From the NCBI RefSeq assembly GCF_008831285.2, contig NC_045143.1, positions 17,821,655 to 17,885,654 on the forward strand: DNA of 64,000 bases, given 5' to 3'. Of the stretch, positions 23,050 to 34,584 are shown one piece after another (position 1 is the first letter of the stretch; each line of letters begins with the position of its first letter). Source of the stretch: Nymphaea colorata. Lineage: Eukaryota > Streptophyta > Magnoliopsida > Nymphaeales > Nymphaeaceae. The notes below the pieces were generated by a model. The model had not been told where the DNA came from and made no database searches. It was given only the letters and a program-made list of their open reading frames with translations. Both the position numbers and the translations under genes were made by a program.

Positions 23050-24000
23050 TAATTAGAAAAAACCCATGAAGGAATCTGTGGTGGCCACATAGGCTACGAA
23101 ACTCTCACCGAGCAGTTAATTAGAGCCAACTATCATTAGCAAACCATGCAACAAGATTGTTACAAACATGTCAAAAAGTGTTTCAAATGCCAAATTCATG
23201 TAGATTCCATTCATGCACCTACTACATATTTACACTCAGTAGTCTCACCATGACCTTTTTTCAATGTTGGCATTTGATGTTGTGGGCCCATCAATCACTC
23301 TACTTGTAATGGTCATAAGTACTTTCTTGCAACCATGGAATACTTCACTAAGTGGGTTGAAGTTGTGACACTCAGAAATAGTAGAAGGCAAACACATAGT
23401 GGCTTTCATTCATATGAACATTCTTTGTAGATTTCCAGTGCCTCATGATATTGTCTTAGATAATGGGACACACTTCAAGAATGAACACATGCAGAATTTC
23501 TGTTCAAAATTTAGAATTAAGCATCAATTTTCATCAGCTTACTACCTACAAGGCAATGGCCAAGTAGAAGCCAGAACCATGATTCTGATCAGAGTCTTAA
23601 AAGGAATGGTCGAGTCCAGCTAAAAATGGCATGAAAATATCTACAATGCATTATGGGCATATATAACAACTGTTAGAACTCCCACAACTATAGCTCATGC
23701 AGAATTAGTATATGGAACAGACGTAGTATTGTCACTTCATCTACAGAAGCCAACATTTAAGTTTACGGTGGTTACAAAACTACCCATGGATTAGTGTTAA
23801 CAGCAGAGAATTTTTTTATTATTAGACCTCCTCAATGGGAAAAGATTGAAAGCCACATAGCATGTTGAAGCTTAATGTAAGCCAGTCATTGTGAGAAAAT
23901 TCAAAGTAAATGATATTGTGCTTAAATCAACCATTCCATGGAGGCATCGTCGGCGAGGAAAGTGAATGCCAAACTGGGATATGTTATCAGAGAAATTACC
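23050..24000 (+). pseudogene. Tat-like gypsy integrase remnant
   Basis: The catalytic core is the clearest part. LAFDVVGPSI gives the first aspartate region. PVPHDIVLDNGTHFKNEHMQ (23427 on) gives the second aspartate. SSAYYLQGNGQVEA gives the final glutamate region. Upstream, pieces near 23140-23200 (CYKHVKKCFKCQIH) resemble the zinc-binding CxxC region. Downstream, WAYITTVRTPT and ELVYGTDVVL match the TPFxLVYGxEAVLP block. Integrase would insert the element DNA. Frameshifts and stops are present throughout. Confidence 0.8.
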
Positions 24001-24526
24001 TGAACCTATCAATGCACTTCATTTGAAAAAAAAGGTATGCTTGATGTACTCTTTTTCCTTTCATTAATAAAGATTATATTTTCAGATGGCCAGACATATT
24101 TTATCTCAAGTGCTCAATGATTCATCTTTCCTTTGGCCCTATAATTAAGGGCATCACATTATCTAATGGCTATAATTTTTTAAAGGAACAAGTTCAAAAT
24201 CATTCTAAAAAGATTTTCCAAAAGTAAAGAACCTATTAAGTGTCACAATTTCCCAAACTTTTGCCCCATGAAGGGAAAAAGAATATAAAGGTTTTCAAAA
24301 GGTTTTTGAATGAATATATGCCTTCAAATTTGCAATCGTGATTTCAGTAACTCGTGATCATGAAGTACCATGAAAACTCCACATGTGAATATTGAACACT
24401 TGTAAGTATAAAACTTTGAAAACCTACCAATGTCGCATAGAAACTTTCCCATCTTAGCACTACCTTGTCTGTAAATCAAGAATTTTCAAACAACACAACT
24501 CATCAGAGCATCAAAACCGTGTCTGT

Positions 24527-25235
24527 GTGCTGGAAATCTCACATAGATACACACCCATTTCTTGCGTCGACAGGCACCAAAGTCTCGTCTCGCACCTAGA
24601 TAAATACCCCTATTTTAGCATCTACACATACCAGAGCCTTGTCTCACACATAGATATGCTCATTTTCTACCATCTACATGCACCAGAGCCTCATCTCACA
24701 ACTAGATGTGCCTATTTTTCAGTGTCTACGTGCACTAGAAACTCATCTCATGCCTAAATACACCCCTTTTCTAGTGTCTTTGCACACTAGAGCCCTGTCT
24801 CCCACTTAGGTGCACCCTTTTTCAGTATTTACGCACCAAAGCTTTGTCTCATGCCTAGATACATCCCTTTTCTACCGTTTGTGCATACCAGAGTCTCATC
24901 TTACACATAGATCTACCCTTTTTTAGTGTCTACATGCACCAGAGCCTTGTCTCATGCATAGATACACCCTTTTTATGGCATCTACATACACTATAGCCTC
25001 ATCTCACCCTACATATACCTATTTTCTATCATCTTTGTGCACCAGAGGCTCATCTCTTGCCTAAATAGCCCCTTTTTATAATGTAGACAAACTAGAGCCT
25101 CGTATCACGCCTAGATACACCCCTTTTCTAGCATCTATACTTACTAGAGCCTCATCTCACACCTAGTTGCATCTCTTTTTCTAGCATCTATGCACACCAG
25201 AGTCTCGTCTCACACGTAGATGCTTCCTTTCTCAT
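24527..25235. repeat. About 12-copy minisatellite of roughly 58 bp
   Basis: Diverged tandem copies carry CACCAGAGCCTCGTCTCAC, then a CTAGATACACCCCTTTT block and CTAGCATCTA. Spacing varies between about 50 and 62 bp. It lies directly downstream of the integrase remnant, in the position of the gypsy 3' untranslated region. Confidence 0.88.
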
Positions 25236-26811
25236 GCTTAAATGTACACCAACATTCAAAAGTAAAGCACTTCAATTTTGAAATTGAATATCCCAAGATG
25301 ATTTGTTGATCGAATTTTAATACTGTGTGAAAAAAGAGAAACCATTTCTAGTTATTGGTTAAAAAGATTCAAGGAGCAAGTGTCTTGAGAATGTCGTAAT
25401 ATGAACCTTTGTTTTTTTTTCTTCACTTCACTTCCTTTCTTTCTCTTTCTCTCTCTCTTTGTTTCTTTTTTCTTTACTTCACTTCCTTTCTTTCTCTTTC
25501 TCTTACAACCTTTTTATTTTTCTTCCTTTTTTTTCTTTCACCCACTTCATCCTTTTCTCTCCCTAAGACATCAATCTTCATATTTCATTGATCTTTTATT
25601 GATTCTATGCATTTCATTGATCTTTTATTTCATCTAAATTATCCATGAAAATTTTTAGTGTTTGATCGATGCTTACTTATTTTATTTAGTTTATTCCTAA
25701 TTGATGTATTTTATAATTTAATTTAAGCATGATCTTTTATTTATGCATTTCATGTAGTTTATTTTCAACATTGACACATTTACACACATTAAACTTAATT
25801 GAGACTTGAAGATGATGAATACCTTATAACTTTGATATCAATCTTACTTTGGAAATAAGTAGTTAACTTTGAAATCTTCAAATAAGCTCACCTAGATTAG
25901 ATGTGCATCTATTTCAGTTTTAATACATTTGCAATACTAGAACACACAATTACCTTTATTAGAATTAAACAAGTTATATTTAGTAATATATTCCAAGTAA
26001 TAACTTGAGTATAAGAAGTAACCAGAACTTGATTAAATTTTAATTGAGCACTTCGTTTTCTAATATGCATCTGTGTTTTCAAAAAGAATTTAAAATGCAC
26101 CAGTAGTTTCAAAGAAAGTTTTTTTAAAAAATAAAAGGTTTGTGATTAAGACTTAGAAAACATCAAAAAGTCTAGATTATACCCACTAAACCATAAGTAT
26201 TCTCCCCAAAGCTTAGAACTTAAACATCTATACTAAAAGGAACTGTTCATATAGGAGTCCTAAAACCCTAAAATAAACTTCCCTTTAAAAGAAAGAAAGG
26301 GAAACTTAGCATTAATATCATTCAAACCCTAAAAATATTGTTTCTTAATATCCAAAAGGATGATAAAAAGCCACATGCCACTAAAACAAACTAAAAAAAG
26401 ACCTTATATTAAACCCTTGTGTATTTTGAAAGTTAGGTCTAAACTAGAATGATAAAATGAAAACCTAAAACAATCGCCATCGAACCACATCCAATTTCTA
26501 CTAAAAGTCATGAATAAAATAAAAAAAAAAGCCTTAAAATCCCGATCCATTGATAGTTTAAACCTCTGAATCCAAGCCTTAGAATCTAGATCTCATTTTT
26601 GAGATGTATTTATCAAGTAGTTTTTGGTAAATCATTGCATGGCCTATGATGGTAACGGGATAATCGAATGAAATTTTATTATGAGTTCTAACTTTTGAAT
26701 GCTGAATTAGAATTTTTAATAAAGCATTACTTTTAAAAACTAGAGCACATTTCCTTTATTCTTGTATTAGATCATGCCTTTTACTTGATTGCCTCTAATA
26801 AATGCATCAAG
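25236..26811. other. AT-rich DNA with a duplicated pyrimidine tract
   Basis: At 25405-25510 a CTTCACTTCCTTTCTTTCTC segment occurs twice in tandem (from about 25423 and 25475). Open frames over it are composition artefacts. The rest has no recognisable domain. It may contain the decayed 3' LTR of the Tat-like element. Confidence 0.5.
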
Positions 26812-27640
26812 AACGGTCAAGTGGAGGCAAGTCATACATCATATCTCTGAAAACCTTATACTAGTCAACCAGAGGCAAGTCATATATCATATCTCTGAAA
26901 ACCTTATACTAGTCAAACAGAGGCAAGTCAAATGATGAACAATCGACCCATGGAGCGACCAAATTTACACGAAAACAGTTTGGCCACCATGACAAGACTT
27001 CTCCTTATTAGACAAACCTTACCCTCTATTTTATTAATTTTTTAAATGATATTGAACTTTAGAGTCTAATGTGCCCCATATAAATTAAGGCATGGTTGGT
27101 TCTAATTTCTCAAATCTATATGAGGCACATCAGACTCTAAATTTCAAATGTCATTTAAAAAATTAATCAAATAGAGGGTAGGTAGCTCCAATAAGGATGG
27201 GTCTCATTATGGTCACCAAACTGTTTGCACGTAAAATTTAACGGCTCTATCCATCAATTATTCAACATTTGACTTGCCGCTGTTTGACTAGTATGAGTTT
27301 TCCAGAGAGATGAGATCTAACTTGCCTCTGCTTGAACATTCATGATGTTTTTATTAGAGGTAATCAAGTCGAGGACACGATCTAGGTTTGTTGTTCTGAC
27401 ATGTCAGATCTCATCTCTATGAAAACCTCATACTAGTGAAATGGAGCAAGTCAAACAATGAACAATCAACACACAGAGCAGTCAATTTTACACGCAAACA
27501 GTTTGGCGATAGTGACAAGATCTGCCCTTATTTGATCAACCTTAGCGTCTATTTGATAATTTTTGAAATGACATTTGAACTTTAGAGTTTGATGCACCCC
27601 ATACAGATTTTGGCATGGTTTGTTGTAGTTTCTTATGACT
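26812..27640. repeat. Three-arm foldback repeat
   Basis: An arm at about 26880-27070 is matched in inverted orientation by 27116-27300, with a short spacer. A third copy, in the orientation of the first, lies at about 27420-27600. Shared blocks include CTAGTCAAACAGAGGCAAGTC against GACTTGCCxxTGTTTGACTAG, AACAGTTTGGxxACC, and ACTTTAGAGTxTxATG. The 5' edge also carries a tandem duplication of about 54 bp (26827-26935) containing ATATCTCTGAAAACCTTATA. Transcription across it could form a long imperfect hairpin. No target-site duplication was found. Diverged arms suggest an old foldback or MITE-like element. Confidence 0.8.
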
Positions 27641-28430
27641 AGTTGAGGAGTCATCATACATGGGCACATAGAGTTGGGAAAATATAACCCTCCTCAATTT
27701 TGGAGTTGTATGAAAACAATGCTTGTTTCTTTTAATTTTAATATTCATCTTGGGCCCCATTGCATTAGAGCCAAGAGTTTGTGCATGCACTTTGGATCAT
27801 CATGTCGCTGGGCTTACCCTTTGAGCAATAGAACCAGCAGAAATTTAATGATTGGATTAACCTTTGGAGCTAGGTTTTTCACTCATCTTTTCCAGTACTT
27901 TGACACTAGTCCAGTATATTAGCATTGGGTCAAGGAGAATAAAGAGAACCATGCCTTAGAAACCATACCTTAGAACCTATAGGCTGATGTCATGTACTCT
28001 CTTACTTTGGTATATAGACATATCTGTATATGGAACTGTTGTTGATCATCTTAAACCCAACTCAATTTAGGAACTCCAAGCTTTTTTTCAAAAAAAAAAT
28101 AATGCATAGCAATTCTTTTTAGGAAATGTTGTTTGAATGTTAATGTTATGTATATATACATACATTGTTTGTAAATACATATACGTATTTCTCTTGGGCA
28201 TGCCCTAATGAAGAGATGACCAAAATCTTCTCATTACTGTTAGCAAATCTCTTCAAGTCTAAGCTGTCCGTCCTTGACATTTGATCAAAATGAATATCTC
28301 CATTTACTTGGCTCAACAAGGTTTGTCCTCTTCTTAGTCCACTTTTTTATTTCAGTCACTATGGTTTAGACCCCTCCAGAAGGTAACATCATCCATAGCA
28401 TTCTTTATGCAAGCCCTAAAACCTGCTTCA
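27641..28430. other. Unassigned DNA
   Basis: No recognisable domain. Open frames at 27542-27922 are short and overlap on both strands. Confidence 0.45.
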
Positions 28431-28439
28431 TTCTATCTA

Positions 28440-28800
28440 AAACCATAATCTTTCAATGCTACGTTGATTGGCTATCTTATACCCATGTATCTCCAGACCA
28501 ACTTAAGCGTTGTGGGATCAATGCAATAACACAATCGAAATGCCTCATTGTGAATGACAACCTCATATGTGCCATCTCTGAAAGATGGAACCCATAAAAC
28601 AACAATTTTTGTTTCATTTGGGGAGAGATTACTGTCAACTAGGATGAATTTTTAATTATTATGGACCTACCTGAGCCAGTAGGCCATTCTAAAGACTCAA
28701 GTGGCAAACAATTTATAGTCAATGACAAAGAATACAATTGGAAGGAGATTCTATTCAGGTTAGCTGGGGTAAAAAATTGGACTATCACAAAAGAAGTAAA
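28440..28800 (+). pseudogene. PMD-like ORF remnant, second copy
   Basis: One frame reads LKRCGINAITQ, LICAISERWNP, a stop, NNFCFIWGEITVN, a stop, DEFLIIMDLPEP and ILFRLAGVKNW. This matches the plant mobile domain pattern of ALxERWxPETxTFxxxxGExTxTLxDxxxLxxLPxxG better than the 8.4-kb copy does. Two stops break the frame. A gag-like remnant lies about 1 kb downstream, repeating the PMD-then-gag order seen at 8.4-17.2 kb. The domain's cellular relatives act in gene silencing and genome stability; in mobile elements its role is not established. Confidence 0.55.
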
Positions 28801-29639
28801 TGGTTGTTCACCAATCTAGTATTTTTTTCACAAAATAAGTGCTTTAAGAACCACAACATTAATTCTGCGCTGCAGGCAAGTGATTGATGAAATGAAAGAA
28901 GAACATGTCATGTGAGACTACTTCAATCGGGACGAAAAAAGGTTCAGTACACATTTGCAAGAAGTACAGATCTGATTCTATTGAGACCCTTTTTCTTTGT
29001 TGATTATCATTCACAGAGGTGCATTCGACAAGTTACTCAAAGGATTCCCAAGATATGGAGCCATACCATGAAACGATCTTAGCTTTGGAAGATGGTCTGG
29101 CATGCATAACCTAATCTTGCTTATCTAGACTACATTAGGAAATGCATTGTACTTTTATTGCAGTCCAAGTGTTGGCTTTGGATATGCTTAATGGTGGAAA
29201 TCTATTTGACCACCTCCTTATTGTTCTTAGTCTTTTACATTGATGTATTGTTTCCACAAGTTAATGTCATTTTAACTTTTTTTGTGTTTTGTTATGATGT
29301 TTCTCAAATCTATTCCTATTCTACCATATTTGCTTCTCTTAGGAAAATATTGAAAAGAGTCAACCTTTCTAATATAGTGAATACAAGTAGAATGCAAAAA
29401 CCAAATGATCATGTTTCATATGGCAACACTACTGGAGAAGTGAATCTTGAGAATCAAAAAATCAAAGAAATGAAATTAGCATTGATCCTACAACATTCAA
29501 CATATTTCAAAAATGATTGAGAAAGTCATACAAGAAGGGTTCAACTTTCAAAAAGTAAAGACATGCACTCTAGGACTGAATGGAAAAGAAACATCAAAGG
29601 ATTCTCAAAATGCACAGCCTTCCCCTAAGGCAACTGTTG
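28801..29639. other. Unassigned, probably element interior
   Basis: Lies between the PMD-like and gag-like remnants. One 120-codon open frame (29158-29520, plus) starts hydrophobic and has no family resemblance I know. It may be a chance frame. Confidence 0.4.
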
Positions 29640-30480
29640 ACCCACTGTAGACAAAAATACAAAAAATCGAAAGGATGATGAAAGCAGTATAGAATAAAAA
29701 TAAAAAATTTACTCTTATGAAGAATTTTACCCAAATCTAGAAGGAGAAGAGGAGATAGAAGATCTCCCAAGTGATGTTTCCAACTACATTAGTAAGGAAG
29801 ATATGAGGAATGATCTGGACAACTTTTTCAAAAAAACACTTCAAAATAAGATGGAACAACCAAATCCCTTTTAGACGTTTTCCTCAAACTCTTGAATGGG
29901 ATGCAGCTCACATGGTCTACAAAAAATATTAAGTCAACCAAACTTAAGGAATTTGACAAGGTTGTTAATTTGCTTATCAAAAAGCATGAGGTCAAGGGTA
30001 CTGCACCAACATAGAGCCATTTGAGCACCTTGAACAAAGAATCAGGTGAAAAGGTTAGAGATTTTATTCAAAGGTGTGAGTGACCAATAACATGATGAAG
30101 ACTGGGGTCCCTAAAGAGCATGCCATCCTAATGATGCTAGATAATTTCAATCAACCACTAGATAAGAAAATTGCTTAAATTCCCTATAAGCCATTTGTAG
30201 AGTCAGCCAAATGAGCAGAATGTGTCAAAGCAACAATTAACAAAGGCAACCATGATGACCCCCTAAACAAAAAAGGAGCTCAAGAAGCAAGCAAAAGTCC
30301 AAGTAGCACATTAGTTGCAGCTACATCTAGCCTAAAACAAGACTATATGAATCAAAATAAGCAAAACTACTATATTGACAACAATAGACAAAAGGTTTTA
30401 TCATCTAGCAAAGAAGCTCCAAAGGAAAAACATCCCACCTAGACCAGGCATAAAAAATTTACCCTATAGAAGCAACCTAT
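29640..30480 (+). pseudogene. Gypsy gag remnant, second copy
   Basis: Fragments in shifting frames include LNKESGEKVRDFIQRC, then TGVPKEHAILMMLDNFNQPL and PFVESAK-stop-AECVKATI, followed by a polar Lys/Ser/Asn-rich tail. The EKVRDFIxRxR, GxPxxxAxxMxxxxL and FxExxxxAxxVE order matches Tat-like gag capsid. No zinc knuckle or protease block follows before the LTR-like repeat begins near 30818, so the element is truncated. Confidence 0.5.
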
Positions 30481-30817
30481 GGCTGAATTTTTAGGACTAT
30501 GCTTTTTTAACATCCCATAAAGCAACCCAAAATATCTCACACATCATAAATTGTCAAATCTCTTGGTGGAGCATCACAAAATCTATCCTTGTAAGTTGTA
30601 GGTGTTTGTCGACCAGCCATATCCATGGCTTCATCCTCAAGGTTGTGCAAACAAAGGCAGATCCATCGGTGTGGTGGAATCGGTTGGCAAGTTAAGTATT
30701 GGCATACCTAAAAGAGTCAATGCTTCAAGTCATTGTCTGTGGGCTTGGGGAAGTCGGGCATGTCTTGCTACTCACACCCATGTAGCTTCATACATAGACA
30801 CCAAAAAACCATGTCGA

Positions 30818-31712
30818 TGACTATTTACATCCTCAAAAATTTTTTGGTTTTTGAAGTGCTCCAGAAAAATGAGGTTTTATTTTGAAATGAGAAAGAAAAT
30901 AACTCACCCGTCTATATAAGGATTGACAGTTTCCGGTGCCTTTACCGTGGGTAACCAATCCAAGAGCTATGCTTATTTTTTATACATTTTGTTTTTACTT
31001 AAACATATTTCTCATTCTAAATGTGGTGTGGTGTTTGAAAAAATATTGAAAATTTGATGTTTCAAATCTTTGAGCAAGTTTTGAAGAATCCTTTGAGAGT
31101 GTAAAGCATTTTGATTTGAGAAATTTTGAATTGAGAAATTTTTACTAATGTCATTTGGAGATCTTTGAAGATCACTTTTTGAAGTCACTTTAGTGTTCTG
31201 TTAAGACTTTAAGTAAGTTTGAGATTTTACTCTAATTCAGTTGCTACCTAGGTAGAGTTTCATTTTTTCTTATTTAAGTTCTTGCAGAGAGGTGTTTGTG
31301 ATCATTCATGATGTTTAGTGAATGTGTTGACCTTACATAATTAGAAGGAAATCATTCATCCTTACTATAACATTCATCTTAAACATTTCTACCATCATAT
31401 ACGTTTAAGTCTCTCATTATTATAATTGTTATAGGCATTTTTATGAAAAAAAATTGAAAATAGAATGGGGTTATAGACCATCAAGCATGATTCCAATATT
31501 GGGCCATTGCTTGAGTTTTGATCTTGGTGAAGTCGGCGAATAAAAAGATTTTGAGAGAAGAATACTGAAAAGAATGGAAAAGAGAAAATACTTTAATCCA
31601 AGAGCAATAAAGAAAAAGAGAGAGAGAGATTTTGAAATCACAAAATAAAATATTTTTAAAAAGAAAGAGAGAGAGAGAGGTACTATACACATAAGTACCT
31701 TTGTATACATAC

Positions 31713-31752
<40 letters not shown>

Positions 31753-33816
31753 GAAAGCTTGTGAGAAATATTAAATCGAATTGAGAAGGAGAACAGGATT
31801 TTAGAAAAAGAGAGAGAGATTTTAGAGAGAGAAAAAAAAAGATAACACATGTATATATGTATTCATTTGTATATGTATGTGTACAAGAATTTGTAAAAGC
31901 ATATGTTTAATCACAAAAAGAGAAAGACTAGGAGAGATAGTCATGTACATGTATATGTATATAACATGTCTATACGCATATGCTTCCATGGGAGTTGAAA
32001 TCAAGAAATAACTTAAAAGTATCAAACTTCAATTTTTCTATGTAGGCCAGAGAAGATCTTCGGCTCGTACAAGAGCCTAAGCTAAGTCTATAAGCCTCTT
32101 TAAAGAGGGTTCTTGCTTTCGAAAATCTTTTAGGAAATATGATTCCAAATACCTTTGTATGTGAACATAAAACCATAATTATTTTGTTTGTTACAAGAGA
32201 ATATATTTCTCCCACCATCGGGTATAGAAGAAAATCAAGCAATGTAATAAAATGCTCATTGGGGTTCCTAATCGGGTGATTAAGAGAGAAACTATACTGA
32301 TAATGGCATAGAGATGCATTTTAACATATACATATTCATGATGGGCTTTCCCATATTGGACAAATCCCAACCTAAAAAATCAACACAACAATAAAAATAT
32401 CTCCACCCAAAGACTCATTATCACCATGCATTTGCTCATTAGTTAAGGAAATTAATCTATCACGCATGAATATCATCTTAAACATAAATAATGAATAAAG
32501 CGATATAACAAGTACATTTTTGAAAATAAATGAAGAAATAAAATTTATTTCGCCTTGCTCATGCTCTTGGTGTACTCAAGAGTAGTTCTTGACGTCGAAA
32601 AGAAAATCTTTAGAGTTTTTTTGCACGGCCATGGGGAGGTGGCAAGAGGAAATAAAAATAAAATAGAAACAAGATGGACTACATACCTTAAATATAAATG
32701 ATATTTGAAACGAGTCTCGTCCTTTGAATGATCCTAGAGTCACCTTGGATGAAGCCCTAAGATGATGAAGGTAACCCTCCTCCCTCCCAAAAGATTTCTT
32801 TGTGCTCCTTTGAATAGTTTGAACTTGGAGAAGCTTGCTCCCAATGTTGTTGTTGAAGAAGAAGAAGAAGAAGGGGAGAAGAGGGAAATGAAAGGAGAGA
32901 GCTAAATAAAACTATAGATTTTCAAGTGAAAAGGCACTAGAGATTCTTCAAGACTTTGTTTATGCCCAAGAAAGAATATTATGGGGGTCTTTATAGATAG
33001 TTTTGGAGCCAAAATTTAAAATTTGAATTTGTTTGAATTTAACAACATTTTCGTGAAAATTTCAGGCATTTTTTAATGATTTTTAATTTTTTAAAAATAA
33101 GTTTTAACCAAGTGGGATTGGGCACTGCCCTGAAAATACCCCTTTGCAGCGTGGGCAGGGCTAATGCCCACCTAACATGGCCAAAATCGCTCCCAAGGGG
33201 AAGTTTTAGCATGAAAATGGAGCCTACGCCGCGTGCGCTGGCATGTATGCTTGCAGCAAGACTAAGGACCACGCGATCACGCTCGATTGTGTGATGCGCG
33301 TTCGCGTTCTAGGATCCTATGCATTGTGCGCGTGCATATTTTAAAAAAAAATAAACAATAAATAAATAAATAATAAAAAGAGGCTGTTTACATAAGAAGC
33401 GTAAAACCATTTTTTTTAAATGTGTATCAAAATGGTTTTTGTTACAAATGGATGGCTGACTCCGTTTTGAGTGATTTCAGGCTCATTTTAAAGCCCATCA
33501 CAAAAATACATCCTGATGCGAGAACAAAACATCAAACAAATGGAAGGCCCGTGCATGTGCACGTGGCACTCAATGGCATCAAATTTGGTTGTTTCGATCT
33601 TGGTGTTTTGATTTGGATCTAAATATGGGTTTCAAATTTGAATTTTGTGTTTATGTCTAGATAAGTGTTTAAAGATTCATTTTTGGATCAAATAGTCACA
33701 AATTTGTTTTAGGTCTAAAATTGGGCTTAGGATCTAAGAATTTAAATCCAAATAACTGAGAATTTTGTTTGGATGAGAATAAAATAGTCTTTTTGAAAAA
33801 ATTTGGGGTGATAACA
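30818..33816 (+). repeat. LTR-like repeat, left copy (~3.0 kb)
   Basis: Aligns in direct orientation with 34585-37756. Shared blocks include AAGTGCTCCAGAAAAATGAG near its start, TTTTAGACCATCA, TGTAGGCC(A/G)GA, and GTTTTAAC(C/T)AAGTGGGATTGG; both copies end in AATTTGGGGTGATxACA. The ends are roughly complementary to each other, as LTR ends are. Contents include (AG)n runs, an (ATAC)n-(TA)n microsatellite at 31705-31751, a GAA run at 32854-32872, and a GC-rich stretch at 33220-33310. Identity to the other copy looks like 75-80% by eye, so it is old. Open frames here are low-complexity artefacts. Confidence 0.7.
31705..31751. repeat. (ATAC)n-(TA)n microsatellite
   Basis: About five ATAC units run directly into a pure TA repeat. 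Confidence 0.9.
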
Positions 33817-34584
33817 ATGACGAAGGTAGTTTCAATGACTTCCTTGCCATAGTCATGTGGTGGAGTGTCCTCCACGTGGGTTGCGGCCAGCATGCTGCGG
33901 GTCTGCTTCATAGCCGTGGGGGGCTGGTCATCTCGTGGCCAACGATCTCAGTCGGGACCATGGCCATACTCCACATGACAGCTGGTATCCAAGCTGCAAG
34001 AGCCCCAGGGTCTATGGTGCGGTTGTTCATCCCAGAACTGGTTGTGGCGGTCCTCTTGGTGCGCAGCTCAGCATTATTTCTTTCAGATTTCTTGGAGAAG
34101 TCCTCCATGCGATGGCCTTGTGTCTTCCACTCATCCCCCAATGGATATGATACCTACCAGATTGGGTAATATGAATTTTTAACTAGAACCTCTTCCATCA
34201 TAATACAACAACATGACAGTCTAATTACTCTATCTAGACGAAAAAGAATGTCAAAGAATACTCCTTGAATGTCATCGTGGAAGCTAAGATTGGTTTCTTT
34301 TCATTCAATTTGCATCATGTATTTCATAGAAAGGCGGGGCAGTCTCATCCTTGGGCAAGGACAATCCAATCCATGTTTTGGGCAGAAAGATGTGTTTCAT
34401 TCGATGATTATTATAAGAGATTCACAAAATATAATCAAATTCCAATTCTTTAAAAGCAAATAAACGCTTTTCTAAATCCAAAAACAGATGGGATTCTAGG
34501 ATGAAGCAAAGACCGCATATCTCTTCTGGTTGGTCTACACCAACCTGCCTATTGCTTGGCTAGTTTTGATGAGTGGTGGGCATA
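33817..34584. other. Short interior between the LTR-like repeats
   Basis: About 770 bp. The first part (33840-34140) is GC-richer; on the minus strand it reads MEDFSKKSERNNAELRTK and, in another frame, MKQTRSMLAATHVEDTP, both reminiscent of gypsy gag N-termini. The second part (34262-34580) on the plus strand reads [19 protein letters not shown], and ends in FDEWWAYVH, loosely like PMD-type ORF1 tails. Neither is convincing alone. No primer-binding site could be assigned next to 33816. If the flanking repeats are LTRs, this would be a large-LTR, short-interior (LARD-like) element. Confidence 0.4.

Larger units (their letters stand above)
8400..25260 (+). mobile_element. Decayed Tat-like Ty3/gypsy element, nested
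   Basis: Plus-strand remnants lie in a coherent order: PMD-like ORF (8430-8713), coiled-coil segment (14270-14700), gag (14896-17170), protease (17440-17830), RT (20281-20810 and 21501-22050), RNase H (22060-22600), integrase (23050-24000), then a minisatellite (24527-25235). RT-RNase H-integrase order is that of Ty3/gypsy, and the RT wording (EWLANIVIVPKKN, CIDFRDTNKA) matches the Tat/Ogre-Athila branch. An extra ORF upstream of gag and a 3' tandem repeat are also known traits of Tat/Ogre elements. Stops and frameshifts occur in every domain. A copia element, a Harbinger-like element and a cystatin pseudogene interrupt it. Its own LTRs were not identified, so the outer limits are approximate. 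Confidence 0.6.

Noticed and set aside
25401-25637. Membrane protein of Phe/Leu/Ser
   Set aside because: A direct translation of a duplicated pyrimidine tract; two frames are open for the same reason.
29158-29520. 120-codon open frame as a gene
   Set aside because: No known domain. It lies between PMD-like and gag-like remnants and is most simply element interior or chance.
31471-32025. Small membrane proteins on the minus strand
   Set aside because: Translations of AG-rich and TA-rich microsatellites inside the LTR-like repeat.
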